DNA of 64,000 bases from Nodosilinea nodulosa PCC 7104 (lineage in GTDB: Bacteria > Cyanobacteriota > Cyanobacteriia > Phormidesmidales > Phormidesmidaceae). Positions 45,598 through 54,833 of the stretch are shown here, piece by piece (positions within the stretch are counted from its first letter, which is position 1; every line of letters starts with the position of its first letter). The DNA lies in contig NZ_JH976537.1 in NCBI RefSeq assembly GCF_000309385.1, positions 895,426 to 959,425 on the forward strand, in the 5' to 3' direction. Made by a program: the position numbers and the translations under genes. The notes beneath the pieces were generated by a model that did no database searches, was not told where the DNA came from, and saw only the letters and a list, made by a program, of their open reading frames with translations.

Positions 45598-45650
45598 TGC
45601 GATCGCGGCTGGAACTACTCCAACCACGTGAGGAAAGCAGCGCCGAACCT
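45598..45650 (+). repeat. Degenerate copy of the ileS 3' end
   Basis: TGCGATCGCGGCTGGAACTA and the next 33 bases match ileS 41441-41492 at about 45 of 52 positions with one gap, including the codons for the zinc-finger CDRCWNYS. Weaker similarity extends upstream to about 45550. It is non-coding here. It has the same orientation as ileS, making a direct repeat that brackets the Uma2-caspase-EACC1 block. Confidence 0.8.
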
Positions 45651-45672
45651 GTGCCTGCGACAAATAACAAAA

Positions 45673-45706
45673 CAGGTGCCCCTCAGATATTACTCAGGGG
45701 CACCTG
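45673..45706 (-). terminator. Rho-independent terminator of the purine permease
   Basis: CAGGTGCCCCT pairs with AGGGGCACCTG. On the minus strand it is followed by TTTTGTTATTTG, 24 bases beyond the permease stop codon. Confidence 0.9.
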
Positions 45707-45729
45707 CTAAGCCAGATTACAGGAGGAGA

Positions 45730-47124
45730 TTAGGCACCGCCCGCGACGAAGATATATCGCAGCAGGAAGATGGCCGCCAAAATCCACATGCCGAGGGTGG
45801 TGTCGCTGGTTTTGCCCTGGAAGGCTTTGATCAGCGGGTAGGCAATCAGGCCCATGGCCAGGCCCTCAGCGATGGAGAACGCCAGCGGCATCATGATGAT
45901 GGTGAGAAAGGCGGCGATCGCATCGGCGGGTTCATCCCAGTCGATTAGCTTGGCCCCAGACATCATCAGCACGCCGACAATGATCAGCGCCGGGGCGGTA
46001 GCAAAGGCGGGAATGCCCTGAAGCAGCGGAATAAACAGAATCGACGCCATAAACAGCGCCGCCGCCACCAGGGCGGTAAAGCCGCTGCGACCGCCCTCCA
46101 TAATGCCCGAAGCCGACTCGATATAGGTGGTCACGGTGGAGGTGCCCAGCACGGCCCCGGCGGTGGTGCCCACGGCATCGGCCATGAAGGCCTTTTCTAC
46201 GCCCGGAAAGCTGCCATCTGCTTTGATATAGCCCGCCTTTGTCCCCAGCCCCGTCAGGGTGCCAATGGTGTCAAACAGGTCCACAAACAAAAACACGAAG
46301 ACGATGCTAATCATCTCCCAGAAGTTAACCCGCAGCATCTCGCCCAGCCCGACAAAGGCCTGGCCAAACAGGTCGGTAGGGGCCGCCGGAATCGACATCA
46401 GCCCCGTGGGCCAGGGGGAAACGCCAAAGATCCAGGCCAGCAGAGAGGTGCCCAAAATGCCCCACAGCAGCGCGCCCGTAACCCGGCGGGCGAACAGGGC
46501 GGCGGTAATGGCCAGCCCCAGCAGCGCCATGGCCGTTTGGGGCGATCGCAGGTTGCCCAGGGTCGTAAAGGTCGCCTCCGATGGGGCAATAATGCCCGCT
46601 CCCTTGAGGGCAATGTAGGCAATAAATAAACCAATCCCGGCAGTGGTGGCGTGCTTGACCGCATCGGGGATGGCCTCCACGATTTTGCTGCGCACGTTGG
46701 TAACGGTCAGCAAAATAAAGAGAATGCCCTCAATGAACACCGCCGCCAGGGCCACCCGCCAGTCCACACCCAAGCCCAGCACCACGGTAAAGGCAAAGTA
46801 GGCGTTGACGCCCATACCGGGGGCCAGCAGAAAGGGCAGCTTGGCGTAGAGCGCCATAATCAGCGTTGCCAGGGCGGCAGAAACCCCCGTGGCCACCACC
46901 AGTTCGCCAAACAAATCGCCCGACTCGTTGAGGAAAATGGCGTTCGACAGAATAGCCGGGTTGACGACCAGAATATAGGCCATCGTGACGAAGGAAGTGA
47001 CCCCCGCCAGCGTCTCGGTGCGAAGGTCGGTGCGGAGCGCCTCAAAATTAAAGAACTCTGCAAGCTTGCTCCCCTGCCCCGAATCGGGGGGCGACTGGGG
47101 CAGATTTTCGGTGGGCTGGGTCAC
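45730..47124 (-). CDS. NCS2-family purine (guanine/hypoxanthine) permease
   Basis: A 464-residue membrane transporter of the NCS2/AzgA-like group, importing purine bases by ion symport. Opening TETLAGVTSFVTMAYILVVNPAIL and LLAPGMGVNAYFAFTVV are the substrate-site segments of the PbuG/PbuO/AzgA branch; FLFVDLFDTIGTLTGLG and GTSTVTTYIESASGI are also conserved, with about 12-14 hydrophobic segments. The start is GTG 47124, fixed by AAGGAG 7 bases upstream; an open frame runs further but has no homology. It ends in a strong terminator. A 20-bp palindrome sits about 175 bases upstream. No purine riboswitch core was found in the leader. Confidence 0.9.
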   Translation of the reverse strand: MTQPTENLPQSPPDSGQGSKLAEFFNFEALRTDLRTETLAGVTSFVTMAYILVVNPAILSNAIFLNESGDLFGELVVATGVSAALATLIMALYAKLPFLLAPGMGVNAYFAFTVVLGLGVDWRVALAAVFIEGILFILLTVTNVRSKIVEAIPDAVKHATTAGIGLFIAYIALKGAGIIAPSEATFTTLGNLRSPQTAMALLGLAITAALFARRVTGALLWGILGTSLLAWIFGVSPWPTGLMSIPAAPTDLFGQAFVGLGEMLRVNFWEMISIVFVFLFVDLFDTIGTLTGLGTKAGYIKADGSFPGVEKAFMADAVGTTAGAVLGTSTVTTYIESASGIMEGGRSGFTALVAAALFMASILFIPLLQGIPAFATAPALIIVGVLMMSGAKLIDWDEPADAIAAFLTIIMMPLAFSIAEGLAMGLIAYPLIKAFQGKTSDTTLGMWILAAIFLLRYIFVAGGA

Positions 47125-47298
47125 AGTAGCACTCCTTGTGAAGGGATTAGGTAAGTTGGCCGATATATAGCTGTGGCCAATGCGCCTAGGACCGTGGGGA
47201 TCGTCAATGCGGAGACGGGAACAGCGCATCGGCGTATAGCGATCGCACAGGAGCTATAGCAATAGTCCCGTTAGCTAGGACATCCAGAAACCCTATGG

Positions 47299-47318
47299 AC
47301 GTTCAAACGTTTGAACGT
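47299..47318. promoter_or_regulatory. 20-bp perfect palindrome, possible operator
   Basis: ACGTTCAAAC/GTTTGAACGT is perfectly self-complementary, set in the spacer between the purine permease and the pst operon. Palindromes of this size often bind dimeric TetR/LacI-type repressors; no regulator gene is adjacent. The remainder of 47125-47560 holds no gene I would support. Confidence 0.5.
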
Positions 47319-47560
47319 TTACAGGAGACATGGCTTAACCAGACTGGCTACAGCCATACCTGTGCAATGTCCTAACCTGTTTGGCTCTAGCTATAAACCC
47401 ACAAAGCCAAGGGATTTAGACCCTAGTCCACGACATCTATCCGGTGGAATCTGTTATGAGAGCTACAATCCCCCATTTTTGACGCATACTGTAACGTCTC
47501 TGGCCGCGGTCTCCGCTGGTGGGCAGGCTGCGCGGTCAGCCCCGCCCGAGGGATGGATAC

Positions 47561-47668
47561 TCACTTGCGCCAGGGCCAGCGCGTGCCCATTTCGGTCGCC
47601 GCCGACCAGCCCAGGTAGAGCGCCAGCAGGGCAACGCCAATTAGAAAGGGACCCAGGTCGTCGGGCAT
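47561..47668 (-). CDS. Possible 35-aa membrane protein downstream of pstA
   Basis: An open frame of 35 residues with one hydrophobic helix (LGPFLIGVALLALYLGWSAA) and a basic C-terminus (RWPWRK). It begins 18 bases after pstA in the same direction and has a weak GAG ribosome-binding site. Composition is what one expects for a small single-span protein. I do not recognise a family, and its reality rests on position and composition only. Confidence 0.45.
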   Translation of the reverse strand: MPDDLGPFLIGVALLALYLGWSAATEMGTRWPWRK

Positions 47669-47686
47669 GATTGTTCTCAGCACTAC

Positions 47687-48667
47687 CTACGATCGCCGCT
47701 GCTGAAAGCGACTGCGCAGCGCGATCGCCACGCTATTCATCAGCACCAGCATGACTAACAGCACAATAATAGCGGCGGCGGCGTTGTCGTGAAAGGCCTG
47801 CTGGGGGCGGCTAATCCAGTTGAAAATCTGAATCGGCAGCACCGTAAACGGGCTTTGCACCACATCTGCGGGGCAGCGCCCCAGGTCTAGGGGGTTGAAG
47901 TAGGGAAAGTCCTCGGTGCAGCCGGGGGTAAAGGGCACAAAGGTAAGCGCCCCGATGGTAATCAGCGGCGCGGTTTCGCCAATGGCGCGGGAGAGGGCCA
48001 AAATCACCCCGGTGAGAATGCCGGAGAGCGCGGCGGGCAGCACGTGGTCCCACACCACCTGCCAGCGGCTGCCCCCCAGGGCCAGCCCGGCCAGGCGAAT
48101 GCCCTCGGGCACGGCGCGCAGGGCCTCGCGGGTGGCGACAATAATAATCGGCAGCACCAGCAGGGCCAGGGTGAGCGCCCCGGCCAGCACCGATCGCCCG
48201 CCGGTAAGCGGCTCCATCAGCCGTACAAAGGCGGCCAGCCCCAGCAGGCCGTAGATAATTGAAGGCACCCCGGCCAGATTGCTAATGTTAATTTCGATTA
48301 GGCGGGTGAACCCGTTGTCCTGGGCAAATTCCTCCAGGTACAGCCCGGCCCCCACCCCAATCGGAAACGCCACCAGCGGCACGATCACCATTACCCAGAA
48401 GGTGCCCGCCAGGGCGCCGATGATGCCCGCCTTTTCGGGGTGGCGGGAGGGAAAGCTGGTGAGAAACTGCCAGCTGAGGCGCCCTAGCCCCTGGCTCAGC
48501 ACCTCAAACAGCAGCCAGCCCAGAACGGCGATCGCGATCGCCGTCGCCATCCAGGCCGCCAGCCCAAAGACGCGATCGGCGGCGTAGCGCTGGGGCAAAT
48601 TGCCGGCGAACTCCGCCCCCTGCCCCAGGGTTGGCGCTGAAACCTTGGACGACTGCGAAGGGGCCAT
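47687..48667 (-). CDS. pstA: Phosphate ABC transporter permease PstA
   Basis: A 326-residue inner-membrane permease of the high-affinity phosphate importer. Six hydrophobic segments are visible, and the EAA coupling motif is [56 protein letters not shown] is a PstA-type segment. Its ATG overlaps the pstC stop codon in TAATG, so the pair is translationally coupled. No pstB (ATPase) gene follows; instead there is a 35-residue open frame and then the purine permease spacer. Confidence 0.95.
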   Translation of the reverse strand: MAPSQSSKVSAPTLGQGAEFAGNLPQRYAADRVFGLAAWMATAIAIAVLGWLLFEVLSQGLGRLSWQFLTSFPSRHPEKAGIIGALAGTFWVMVIVPLVAFPIGVGAGLYLEEFAQDNGFTRLIEINISNLAGVPSIIYGLLGLAAFVRLMEPLTGGRSVLAGALTLALLVLPIIIVATREALRAVPEGIRLAGLALGGSRWQVVWDHVLPAALSGILTGVILALSRAIGETAPLITIGALTFVPFTPGCTEDFPYFNPLDLGRCPADVVQSPFTVLPIQIFNWISRPQQAFHDNAAAAIIVLLVMLVLMNSVAIALRSRFQQRRS

Positions 48668-49797
48668 TAGTCGTATTTCTCCCGAAAGCGACGCACAAAC
48701 CAGTAGCTGACAACGTTTAACCCCAGGGTGATCAAAAACAGGGCCATCCCCACCACAAAAATGGTGCGATAGGCCAGCGACCCAAAGGGCGCATCGCCCA
48801 GGCTGACCTGCACAATAAACGCGGTCATGGTCATCACGGGCACAAAGGGGTTGATAAAGCCCAGGCTGCCGTCGATGGCCTGGGGGTTTTGCCCCGCCGC
48901 CAAACTGACAATCATGGTTTCGCCCAGGGCTCGCGACGCGGCCAGAATGATCGAGGCCACAATGCCTGAGAGCGCCGCTGGCAGCACCACCGCCTGAATC
49001 GTTTCGCCCTTGGTGGCCCCCATGGCAAAGGCCCCCTGACGCAGATCCTGGGGCACGGCATTGATGGCATCTTCGCTGAGAGAGGCCACCAGCGGGACAA
49101 TGCTCACCCCCAGCACCAGGCCCGCGCTGAGGGCGTTAAATCCCTGGAGCGCCGGGATAAACCGCTGCAAAAAGGGCGTTACCGTCAGCAGTGCGAAGTA
49201 GCCAAACACCACCGAGGGCACCCCGGCCAGCAGCTCCAAAATCGGCTTTAGCACCTGGCGCAGGCGAGGAGCCGCGTATTCGCTCAAAAACACGGCAATT
49301 AGCAGTCCCAGGGGCACCGCCACGGCCATGGCAATGGTGCTGGTCAGCAACGTGGCGCTGATCAGCACAAAGATGCCGAAGTCGGCGTCCTGAAACAGCG
49401 GCGTCCAGCGGGTGTCGGTAAAAAAGCGCCGGATCGCGTAGAAAACCCCCGCCGCCTGGCTGGGCGGTGCTAGCCCAATCGCCTCCGATCGCTCCACCAG
49501 AGTCCTGGGATCGAGGGCCTGAATCTGATCGCTCACCCCCTGAATTTCGGCTTCGGAGGCGTTGGGCAGCAGGTCGGGCAGGCGATCGATCCAGAGCGCC
49601 TGGCGAAAGAAGGGGTCTCGGAAAAAGTCGAGGGTCTCAAAAATCAGCGTCAGCACAATGCCCAGGGTAGTCAGAATTGAAATGGCCGCAAACAGCAGGC
49701 AAACAGCCCGCACTACGGCTTCTACCTGGCGACTGCGGCGGCGGTTGGGCCGCCACAGCGGAGATGTTTCGGCGGGCAACGGGAACTCGGCGGACAT
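48667..49797 (-). CDS. pstC: Phosphate ABC transporter permease PstC
   Basis: A 376-residue permease, the partner of PstA. After the first helix ([20 protein letters not shown]) comes a periplasmic stretch of about 70 residues (about 70-135) that is longer than in E. coli PstC. The five remaining helices include [19 protein letters not shown] and the EAA loop [41 protein letters not shown]. It is divergent from pstS with a 560-base spacer containing Pho-box-like motifs. Confidence 0.95.
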   Translation of the reverse strand: MSAEFPLPAETSPLWRPNRRRSRQVEAVVRAVCLLFAAISILTTLGIVLTLIFETLDFFRDPFFRQALWIDRLPDLLPNASEAEIQGVSDQIQALDPRTLVERSEAIGLAPPSQAAGVFYAIRRFFTDTRWTPLFQDADFGIFVLISATLLTSTIAMAVAVPLGLLIAVFLSEYAAPRLRQVLKPILELLAGVPSVVFGYFALLTVTPFLQRFIPALQGFNALSAGLVLGVSIVPLVASLSEDAINAVPQDLRQGAFAMGATKGETIQAVVLPAALSGIVASIILAASRALGETMIVSLAAGQNPQAIDGSLGFINPFVPVMTMTAFIVQVSLGDAPFGSLAYRTIFVVGMALFLITLGLNVVSYWFVRRFREKYD

Positions 49798-49899
49798 CGG
49801 GATCAGAGCCTCGCTGGGGGCTAGGGCATCAACAGTACATTACGTACGCTAAACCGCGATCGCACCATTTGCTCACAATATTTTGGGATTTAGCCAGTC

Positions 49900-49951
49900 T
49901 TTAAATCTCCCTTAACTGAAGCAAGGCTATTAGTCTATATTTTCTTAACCT
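49900..49951. promoter_or_regulatory. Pho-box-like repeats before pstC
   Basis: TTTAAATC (49900), CTTAACTG (49911) and CTTAACCT (49944) start at 11-base multiples (0, 11 and 44). Cyanobacterial Pho boxes bound by SphR/PhoB are 8-bp PyTTAAPyPy(T/A) units with 3-base spacers, i.e. an 11-base period. Confidence 0.55.
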
Positions 49952-50065
49952 AGCACCAAAATATTGCCTCGGACTCTTTTTATTGGGGATTTAATCTATG
50001 GTAAAAATAGACTTTTCCGGCTTCTCCACTGTATAGCTAAAGCCAGTCTGGCTAAGACATGTCCC

Positions 50066-50106
50066 CTCAAAACGCTCAAACGCTCAAACGCCCAAACACT
50101 CAAACG
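50066..50106. repeat. Five tandem copies of CTCAAACG
   Basis: CTCAAAACG, CTCAAACG, CTCAAACG, CCCAAACA, CTCAAACG in a row, lying midway between pstC and pstS. It may be a binding array or simple repeat. The rest of the 49798-50357 spacer is AT-rich. Confidence 0.75.
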
Positions 50107-50245
50107 CCTCTGGATGCCATAACCCAAGTAACTATCGCTATATTCAACCAATACCCATTTTTGAAAAAGGCATAGCCAAAAAACTGCTCCGCCAAAGGCT
50201 AAATCCATCTGAGATTTTGGTTATCTTAGGGGCCGACTAAAGACT

Positions 50246-50275
50246 CTTAATATTTTCTAAATCCAACCTTATTGC
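50246..50275 (+). promoter_or_regulatory. Pho-box-like repeats before pstS
   Basis: CTTAATAT-TTT-CTAAATCC-AAC-CTTATTGC gives three 8-base units with exact 3-base spacers, ending 82 bases before the pstS start. The first unit is nearest to consensus, the other two are weaker. Confidence 0.55.
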
Positions 50276-50357
50276 AGGCATCAGACTTTCTTAGGATTAA
50301 ACCTATACGCTCTCAAATGGCGAATTCGATATTTTAGTACGCCACGGAGAGTGTTGT

Positions 50358-51278
50358 ATGGTTTTCAGTAGACAAAAATTCAACCGCTATGCGCTAGCCG
50401 GGGTGGTTACTGCCGCGATCGCAGCGGGCGTTGCTGTTCCTAGTGCATTGTCACAAGATTCAGTCATTCAAATCGATGGCTCCAGCACGGTCTTCCCCAT
50501 CAACGAAGCCATGGCTGAGGAGTTCATGGCTGCAAACCGTGGTACTCAGGTTACTGTCGGTGTCTCGGGTACCGGCGGTGGCTTCAAGAAATTCTGTGCG
50601 GACGAACTAGATATTACCGGTGCGTCCCGCCCCATCAAGCAGTCTGAAATGGAGACCTGCGCCGCCGCTGGCATTGAGTACATCGAAGTGCCCGTGGCGA
50701 CCGATGCCCTCACCGTGGTGATCAACCATGACAACACCTGGGCCAGCGAAATGACCACCGATCAACTCAAGATGCTGTGGGAACCGGCGGCAGAGGGCAC
50801 CATTACCCGCTGGAACCAGATTGACCCCAGCTGGCCCAACGAGCCGATCACGCTGTTTGGCCCCGGTACCGACTCCGGCACCTTCGACTATTTCACCGAA
50901 GAAATCGTTGGGGAAGGAGGCGCTAGCCGGGCCGACTACACCGCCAGCGAAGACGACAATATCCTGGTGCTGGGGGTTTCTCGCGATGTGCACGCCCTGG
51001 GCTATTTTGGCCTGGCCTACTACCTGGAAAACCAGGACAAGCTCAAGTCCGTTGCGGTGAATGGGGTATCGCCCACCGCAGAAAACGTCGAGAACGGCAC
51101 CTACGTTCCCCTGTCTCGCCCCCTCTTCATCTACGTGAAAAAGTCTAGCCTGGAGAACAATCCCCAGGTGCGCGCATACATAAAGTTTGTGCTCGACAAC
51201 GCCGCTCAGGTTGTACCCGAGGTCGGCTATGTGCCGCTGTCCGACGATCGCTATGCGTCGATTCTCGCTGGGCTATAA
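50358..51278 (+). CDS. pstS: Periplasmic phosphate-binding protein PstS/SphX
   Basis: A 306-residue substrate-binding protein with a signal peptide (about 1-32, ending SALSQDS). The mature part begins [20 protein letters not shown] and has the phosphate-binding [18 protein letters not shown] and [12 protein letters not shown] loops. The length and the two cysteines (KFCAD, METCAAA) resemble the SphX/PstS proteins of cyanobacteria. It is divergent from pstC-pstA, supplying the binding protein for that transporter. Pho-box-like units upstream suggest induction under phosphate limitation. GGAG lies about 10 bases before ATG 50358. Confidence 0.93.
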   Translation: MVFSRQKFNRYALAGVVTAAIAAGVAVPSALSQDSVIQIDGSSTVFPINEAMAEEFMAANRGTQVTVGVSGTGGGFKKFCADELDITGASRPIKQSEMETCAAAGIEYIEVPVATDALTVVINHDNTWASEMTTDQLKMLWEPAAEGTITRWNQIDPSWPNEPITLFGPGTDSGTFDYFTEEIVGEGGASRADYTASEDDNILVLGVSRDVHALGYFGLAYYLENQDKLKSVAVNGVSPTAENVENGTYVPLSRPLFIYVKKSSLENNPQVRAYIKFVLDNAAQVVPEVGYVPLSDDRYASILAGL

Positions 51279-51310
51279 CCCTTAACCTAGGTTAAATCCG
51301 TCGATTCTGG

Positions 51311-51353
51311 GGCAAAGCCCTTGGCGAGATCTCTACTTTCCAGGGGCTTTGCC
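51311..51353 (+). terminator. Hairpin after pstS
   Basis: GGCAAAGCCC and GGGCTTTGCC are perfect complements across a 23-base loop, about 33 bases after pstS. A second hairpin, GCTCTGC-GGA-GCAGAGC, follows at 51384-51400. Together they probably end the transcript. Confidence 0.6.
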
Positions 51354-51516
51354 GTATTGTCCCCATCCTGTTGGCATGCCCTCGCTCTGCGGAGCAGAGC
51401 CTGCTTTTTCCCGCAGGCATCCCTGTTGGGTATGTGCTTTGAACTAGGGTTATTGAACTCGGATGGTGGACCAGGCACTGCGATCGCTCCTTCCCTAACG
51501 TTATCTCTGGTTTTCT

Positions 51517-52362
51517 ATGGCCACTGGCAAGTCTCATCGGCCATTTGGGGTTAGGTGGTCCCCCTGGATTAAAACCCTGGCGGCTCCGCTGCTGGCGCTG
51601 TCCATGGGGTTCCACGCCCTGCTGCTGATCACGCCGCTGCCCTCCCGCCCTGCGGCAGAGGCTGAAGCGGACGCTGCCCCTGCCGAAGACGAAGAGGTTG
51701 TGGATTTATTGAGCATTAGCAGCCTGGCCGATGCTGAGCCAGCCCCCCCCGCTGATGAAACTCCAGCAGCGGAGGCACCTGCGGGTGCGCCGCCGCCAGC
51801 CGCGCCCCAGGCTCCGACCCAGCCAGTTGTGCCCGAGCAGTATCCTGAGGCACCCCCAGAAGCGCTTCCAGAAACGCCTCCAGCGGTAGATCCACTGGCC
51901 GCTGATCCCAGTGAGCCAGCTCCAGTGGCCGGGTTTGACCCCAACCGCCAGGCCCAGCTGGTTGCCTCAGCGATCGGTGGCCTGGGGCGAGAACCGGGCA
52001 AGAGCAACTTTGACCTGACCGACCAATTTCCGGGGGATATCTGGGATCTATACGTTGTCCAGTGGTCGGCAACCACCCAGCAGTGCTTCTTTAGTGCCAT
52101 CGACAGAGGCAGTTACACCCTGCGCCCCCCCGCCGCCGATCTGCGGTACCTGAGCCGCAACATTCAGCTGGTAGAGCAGCAGGATATTCCGAGGACCTTC
52201 GCTGGGCAAACGGTGCAGCCCCTTGGCCAGGCCTACTGCGGCAACAGTCTGTTCGAGGTGCAGGATGGCGGCAGCACAATCCTTTGGGTTTCGCTGGTGC
52301 CCGTTAGCCCCGGTGGGTCTACCACCCTGGTGATCTTTTGGCAGGCCGACCCCAGAGGGTAA
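51517..52362 (+). CDS. TonB-like, membrane-anchored proline-rich protein A
   Basis: A 281-residue protein. A single N-terminal membrane anchor (IKTLAAPLLALSMGFHALLLITPL) is followed by about 110 residues rich in Pro, Ala and Glu (a periplasm-spanning linker of TonB style) and a C-terminal globular part (about 150-281) with two Cys (TTQQCFFSAI, AYCGNSLF) and an ILWVSLVPVSPGG strand. It shares its N-terminal plan, W...L.APLL..S.G.H.LLL..P, with the next gene, so the two are paralogues. The anchor His sits where TonB has its functional His. No TonB C-terminal signature is clear. Its partner may be ExbBD-like proteins elsewhere. Confidence 0.6.
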   Translation: MATGKSHRPFGVRWSPWIKTLAAPLLALSMGFHALLLITPLPSRPAAEAEADAAPAEDEEVVDLLSISSLADAEPAPPADETPAAEAPAGAPPPAAPQAPTQPVVPEQYPEAPPEALPETPPAVDPLAADPSEPAPVAGFDPNRQAQLVASAIGGLGREPGKSNFDLTDQFPGDIWDLYVVQWSATTQQCFFSAIDRGSYTLRPPAADLRYLSRNIQLVEQQDIPRTFAGQTVQPLGQAYCGNSLFEVQDGGSTILWVSLVPVSPGGSTTLVIFWQADPRG

Positions 52363-52455
52363 GCAGCCTCAGGTGCCATCAGAACTAATGGCACTATCCA
52401 ATGGCAGTAATAGGCAGGTTGTTTTAGCCTGGGTTAGGCAGGTCTGGCGTCAACC

Positions 52456-53427
52456 ATGATGAATCGAGCAGGAAAGGGAAAAATTCAGGGGCAGCGATCG
52501 CCGTGGCAAAACCTATTGGCACCCATGCTGCTGGCTTCGCTGGGCCTCCACGGGCTGTTGTTGCTCATGCCCATTGGGGCCTCCGACGAATCGCCGATTC
52601 CGCCGCCGGATCTAGAGCAAGACAGCGTTGCCATTACCCACGTTCCCCCAGCGGGAATGCCTGACTCAGCGGCAGCCTCAACTCCCTCGGCTGTGTCCTC
52701 GGCCTCTCCGCTACGGGTGGCCCAGTCCCAGGCCGCCAGGGTAGCGCGGGCTCAGGCCCCACGATCAGCCTCCGGCGCTAGGCAGCTAGCTCCCCAGCGG
52801 CGATCGCAGCCCTCCACCCCGGCTCGCCCCGCATCCCAACCAACCGCCGCGCCGCCGCCGCCCTCTACCCCGGCGGCCAGCAGCCCGGCGGCGACGGCCC
52901 CATCTCCCCCACCGGCCCCGCCCAGTCGCCCCCTGTTTAGCGCTGAGGTTGGAGAACACCTGCTGGCCTACGTAGCGACCCTCAACCTGCCCGCCAGCCA
53001 GATCGAGCAGGCGGCGGAGTCGATTCAAAATCGCTTTGCCTTTAACGCCGCCGCCGTCACCCGCGACGCTCTCAATGCCAACCAGCAGCAGTGGGAAGCC
53101 GCCATGCGTCAAGACACGGGCTTAGCCAATCTCTCCCCCGAGATCGATCGCACCGATTTTTCAACGGTATATCCCCAGCGCGTCTGCCTCTCTAACCTGC
53201 CAGGCAAGATCACCATCGGGGCCGTGGCCAACCCAGACGGCTCCTGGCGGGGCAAGCCGACTCTACTGCGGAGCTCAGGCTATGGCGCGCTAGATCGAAA
53301 AGCCCTTGAGGAGATTCAGCGCCACACCTTTGCCTCCGCTGAAGGCGTTAAAGCCTACCTGCTAACGGTGGACACCACCGTTGACTATGGTCCTCATCCC
53401 TGCCTAAATCCCAATCCAGACGCCTAG
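52456..53427 (+). CDS. TonB-like, membrane-anchored proline-rich protein B
   Basis: A 323-residue protein with the same architecture as the gene 93 bases upstream: anchor (NLLAPMLLASLGLHGLLLLMPI), a long Pro/Ala/Ser/Gln-rich linker (about 50-170) and a C-terminal domain. The final part, GKITIGAVANPDGSWRGKPTLLRSSGYGALDRKALEEIQRHTF, follows the TonB C-terminal pattern (..V.v..dG.v....v..SSG...LD.aA...v....F). Conserved Cys (RVCLSN, HPCLNP) could form a disulfide. It may transduce energy or tether the outer membrane. The two genes probably act together. Confidence 0.68.
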   Translation: MMNRAGKGKIQGQRSPWQNLLAPMLLASLGLHGLLLLMPIGASDESPIPPPDLEQDSVAITHVPPAGMPDSAAASTPSAVSSASPLRVAQSQAARVARAQAPRSASGARQLAPQRRSQPSTPARPASQPTAAPPPPSTPAASSPAATAPSPPPAPPSRPLFSAEVGEHLLAYVATLNLPASQIEQAAESIQNRFAFNAAAVTRDALNANQQQWEAAMRQDTGLANLSPEIDRTDFSTVYPQRVCLSNLPGKITIGAVANPDGSWRGKPTLLRSSGYGALDRKALEEIQRHTFASAEGVKAYLLTVDTTVDYGPHPCLNPNPDA

Positions 53428-53438
53428 GGCTTGGTTCG

Positions 53439-54293
53439 TTAGGAGGCCAGCGCCAAAGGCACCTGGTTGCGATCGGTCAAGATTTCGTAGCCGGTTTCGC
53501 TGACCAGCACCGTGTGCTCAAACTGGGCCGACAGCGAGCGATCGACGGTTACCACCGTCCACTGATCCTTGAGGGTGCGGGTCTGCTTCGACCCGGCGTT
53601 GAGAATGGGTTCGATCGCCAGCGTCATCCCCGGCAGCAGCTTCATGTTGGGCAACTGCCGGGTGCGAAAGTTAAAGACCGAGGGTGCTTCGTGCAGGTTG
53701 CGGCCAACGCCGTGGCCAGTAAAGTCTTCGACCACCGTAAACCCATAGCTGGCGATGCAGTCTTCGATCGCCCCGGCAATATCCAGCAGCGTATTCCCCG
53801 GCTTCACCTGGGCAATGCCCGCGTAGAGAGCCGCCTCTGCCGCCGTCATGAGCTGCTGGGCCTGGGCCGACACCTCACCCACCGCAATGGTGATGCACGA
53901 GTCGCCGTGGAAGCCGTTGTAGTAGGCCCCCGTATCGACCTTCAGCAGGTCGCCCCGACGAATGACCTGGCGCTTGTGGGGAATGCCGTGCACCACCTGG
54001 TCATTGATGCAGGCGCAGATCGAGGCCGGAAAGCCGTGGTAGCCCTTAAAGCTGGGCGTCGCGCCCATTTCGCGAATCCGCGTTTCAGCATGGGCATCGA
54101 GGTCGGCGGTGGTCATACCGGGCCGGGCGATCGCCTCGATTTCTTTTAGCACCGTAGCGACAATACGGGCCGCCTCGCGCATAATCTCAAGCTCGGCCTC
54201 GCTCTTAAGCTCAACCCCTCGCACCCGGCGGCTGCGCTTGGGCAGTTTGAGCTGATCGGCCTGACCAGGAATTAGCTTTGCCAGTAGGTTCAT
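53439..54293 (-). CDS. map: Type I methionine aminopeptidase
   Basis: A 284-residue metalloenzyme that removes the initiator Met from nascent proteins. Metal ligands can be read: [13 protein letters not shown] (two Asp), [12 protein letters not shown] (His), TLAIEPILN (Glu) and FEHTVLV (Glu). [18 protein letters not shown] holds the S1 pocket. An extra N-terminal segment of about 28 residues ([24 protein letters not shown]) precedes the catalytic core, basic and different from the Zn-finger type; such extensions occur in cyanobacterial MAP paralogues. It is convergent with the TonB-like pair, 11 bases apart. Confidence 0.95.
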   Translation of the reverse strand: MNLLAKLIPGQADQLKLPKRSRRVRGVELKSEAELEIMREAARIVATVLKEIEAIARPGMTTADLDAHAETRIREMGATPSFKGYHGFPASICACINDQVVHGIPHKRQVIRRGDLLKVDTGAYYNGFHGDSCITIAVGEVSAQAQQLMTAAEAALYAGIAQVKPGNTLLDIAGAIEDCIASYGFTVVEDFTGHGVGRNLHEAPSVFNFRTRQLPNMKLLPGMTLAIEPILNAGSKQTRTLKDQWTVVTVDRSLSAQFEHTVLVSETGYEILTDRNQVPLALAS

Positions 54294-54833
54294 AGATGAC
54301 TCACGACGGGATTTTGGGCATTCACCCCTTTACCAGTGTAATAGCAGTCGAGGCTTAAGGATGGGCGGGCCAGCCGCGTCACCTCTCCACCGCTGCAACC
54401 AGGACAGAGCTGTCGGGGGAGGGGAAGAGCGGCAGCAGGGGCGATCGCCCCTACCACCAAATCCTGCTTAGTTACCCCCAATTTCCATTCGAATTCGCTG
54501 TAACTTCCCTTTAATATCAGACTTTAAATCGAACTCAAAGTTTTTCTATTGGGCCTCCCTAAAAGCAGGGACAAAGAGACTCCCCAACCGCTGCATACCC
54601 CCTCAATTGGCTCACCACCAGCTATTTTTCCCACTGGGTTAAAGCTTTTGTAGATCTTTTTCTGACCCACCAGATCAAATTCAGATCTTGAGTTGTACCA
54701 AGCAGAAAGCCACATTTCCTGGGCTGAACCTGGACAGAATGAGAGGATTTTACGTTTTCTTATGGATCGACCAGAACGGCCAAAATATAGTTTATAAGGA
54801 TCTATGCGATGGTAATTGAGCCGTTTATTCCCC
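54294..54833. other. Intergenic spacer, no gene seen
   Basis: AT-richer than its surroundings, with no coding frame I would support and no clear hairpins. The ATG of the adenylate-kinase-like gene (54834) is preceded by AAGGA about 34 bases away, too far to be its ribosome-binding site. Confidence 0.5.

Noticed and set aside
47125..47560. Purine riboswitch in the permease leader
   Set aside because: I could not find the conserved junction core of a purine riboswitch on the relevant strand.
50066..50106. Tandem repeats as a CRISPR array
   Set aside because: Units are 8 bases with no spacers, far from CRISPR geometry, and there are no cas genes.
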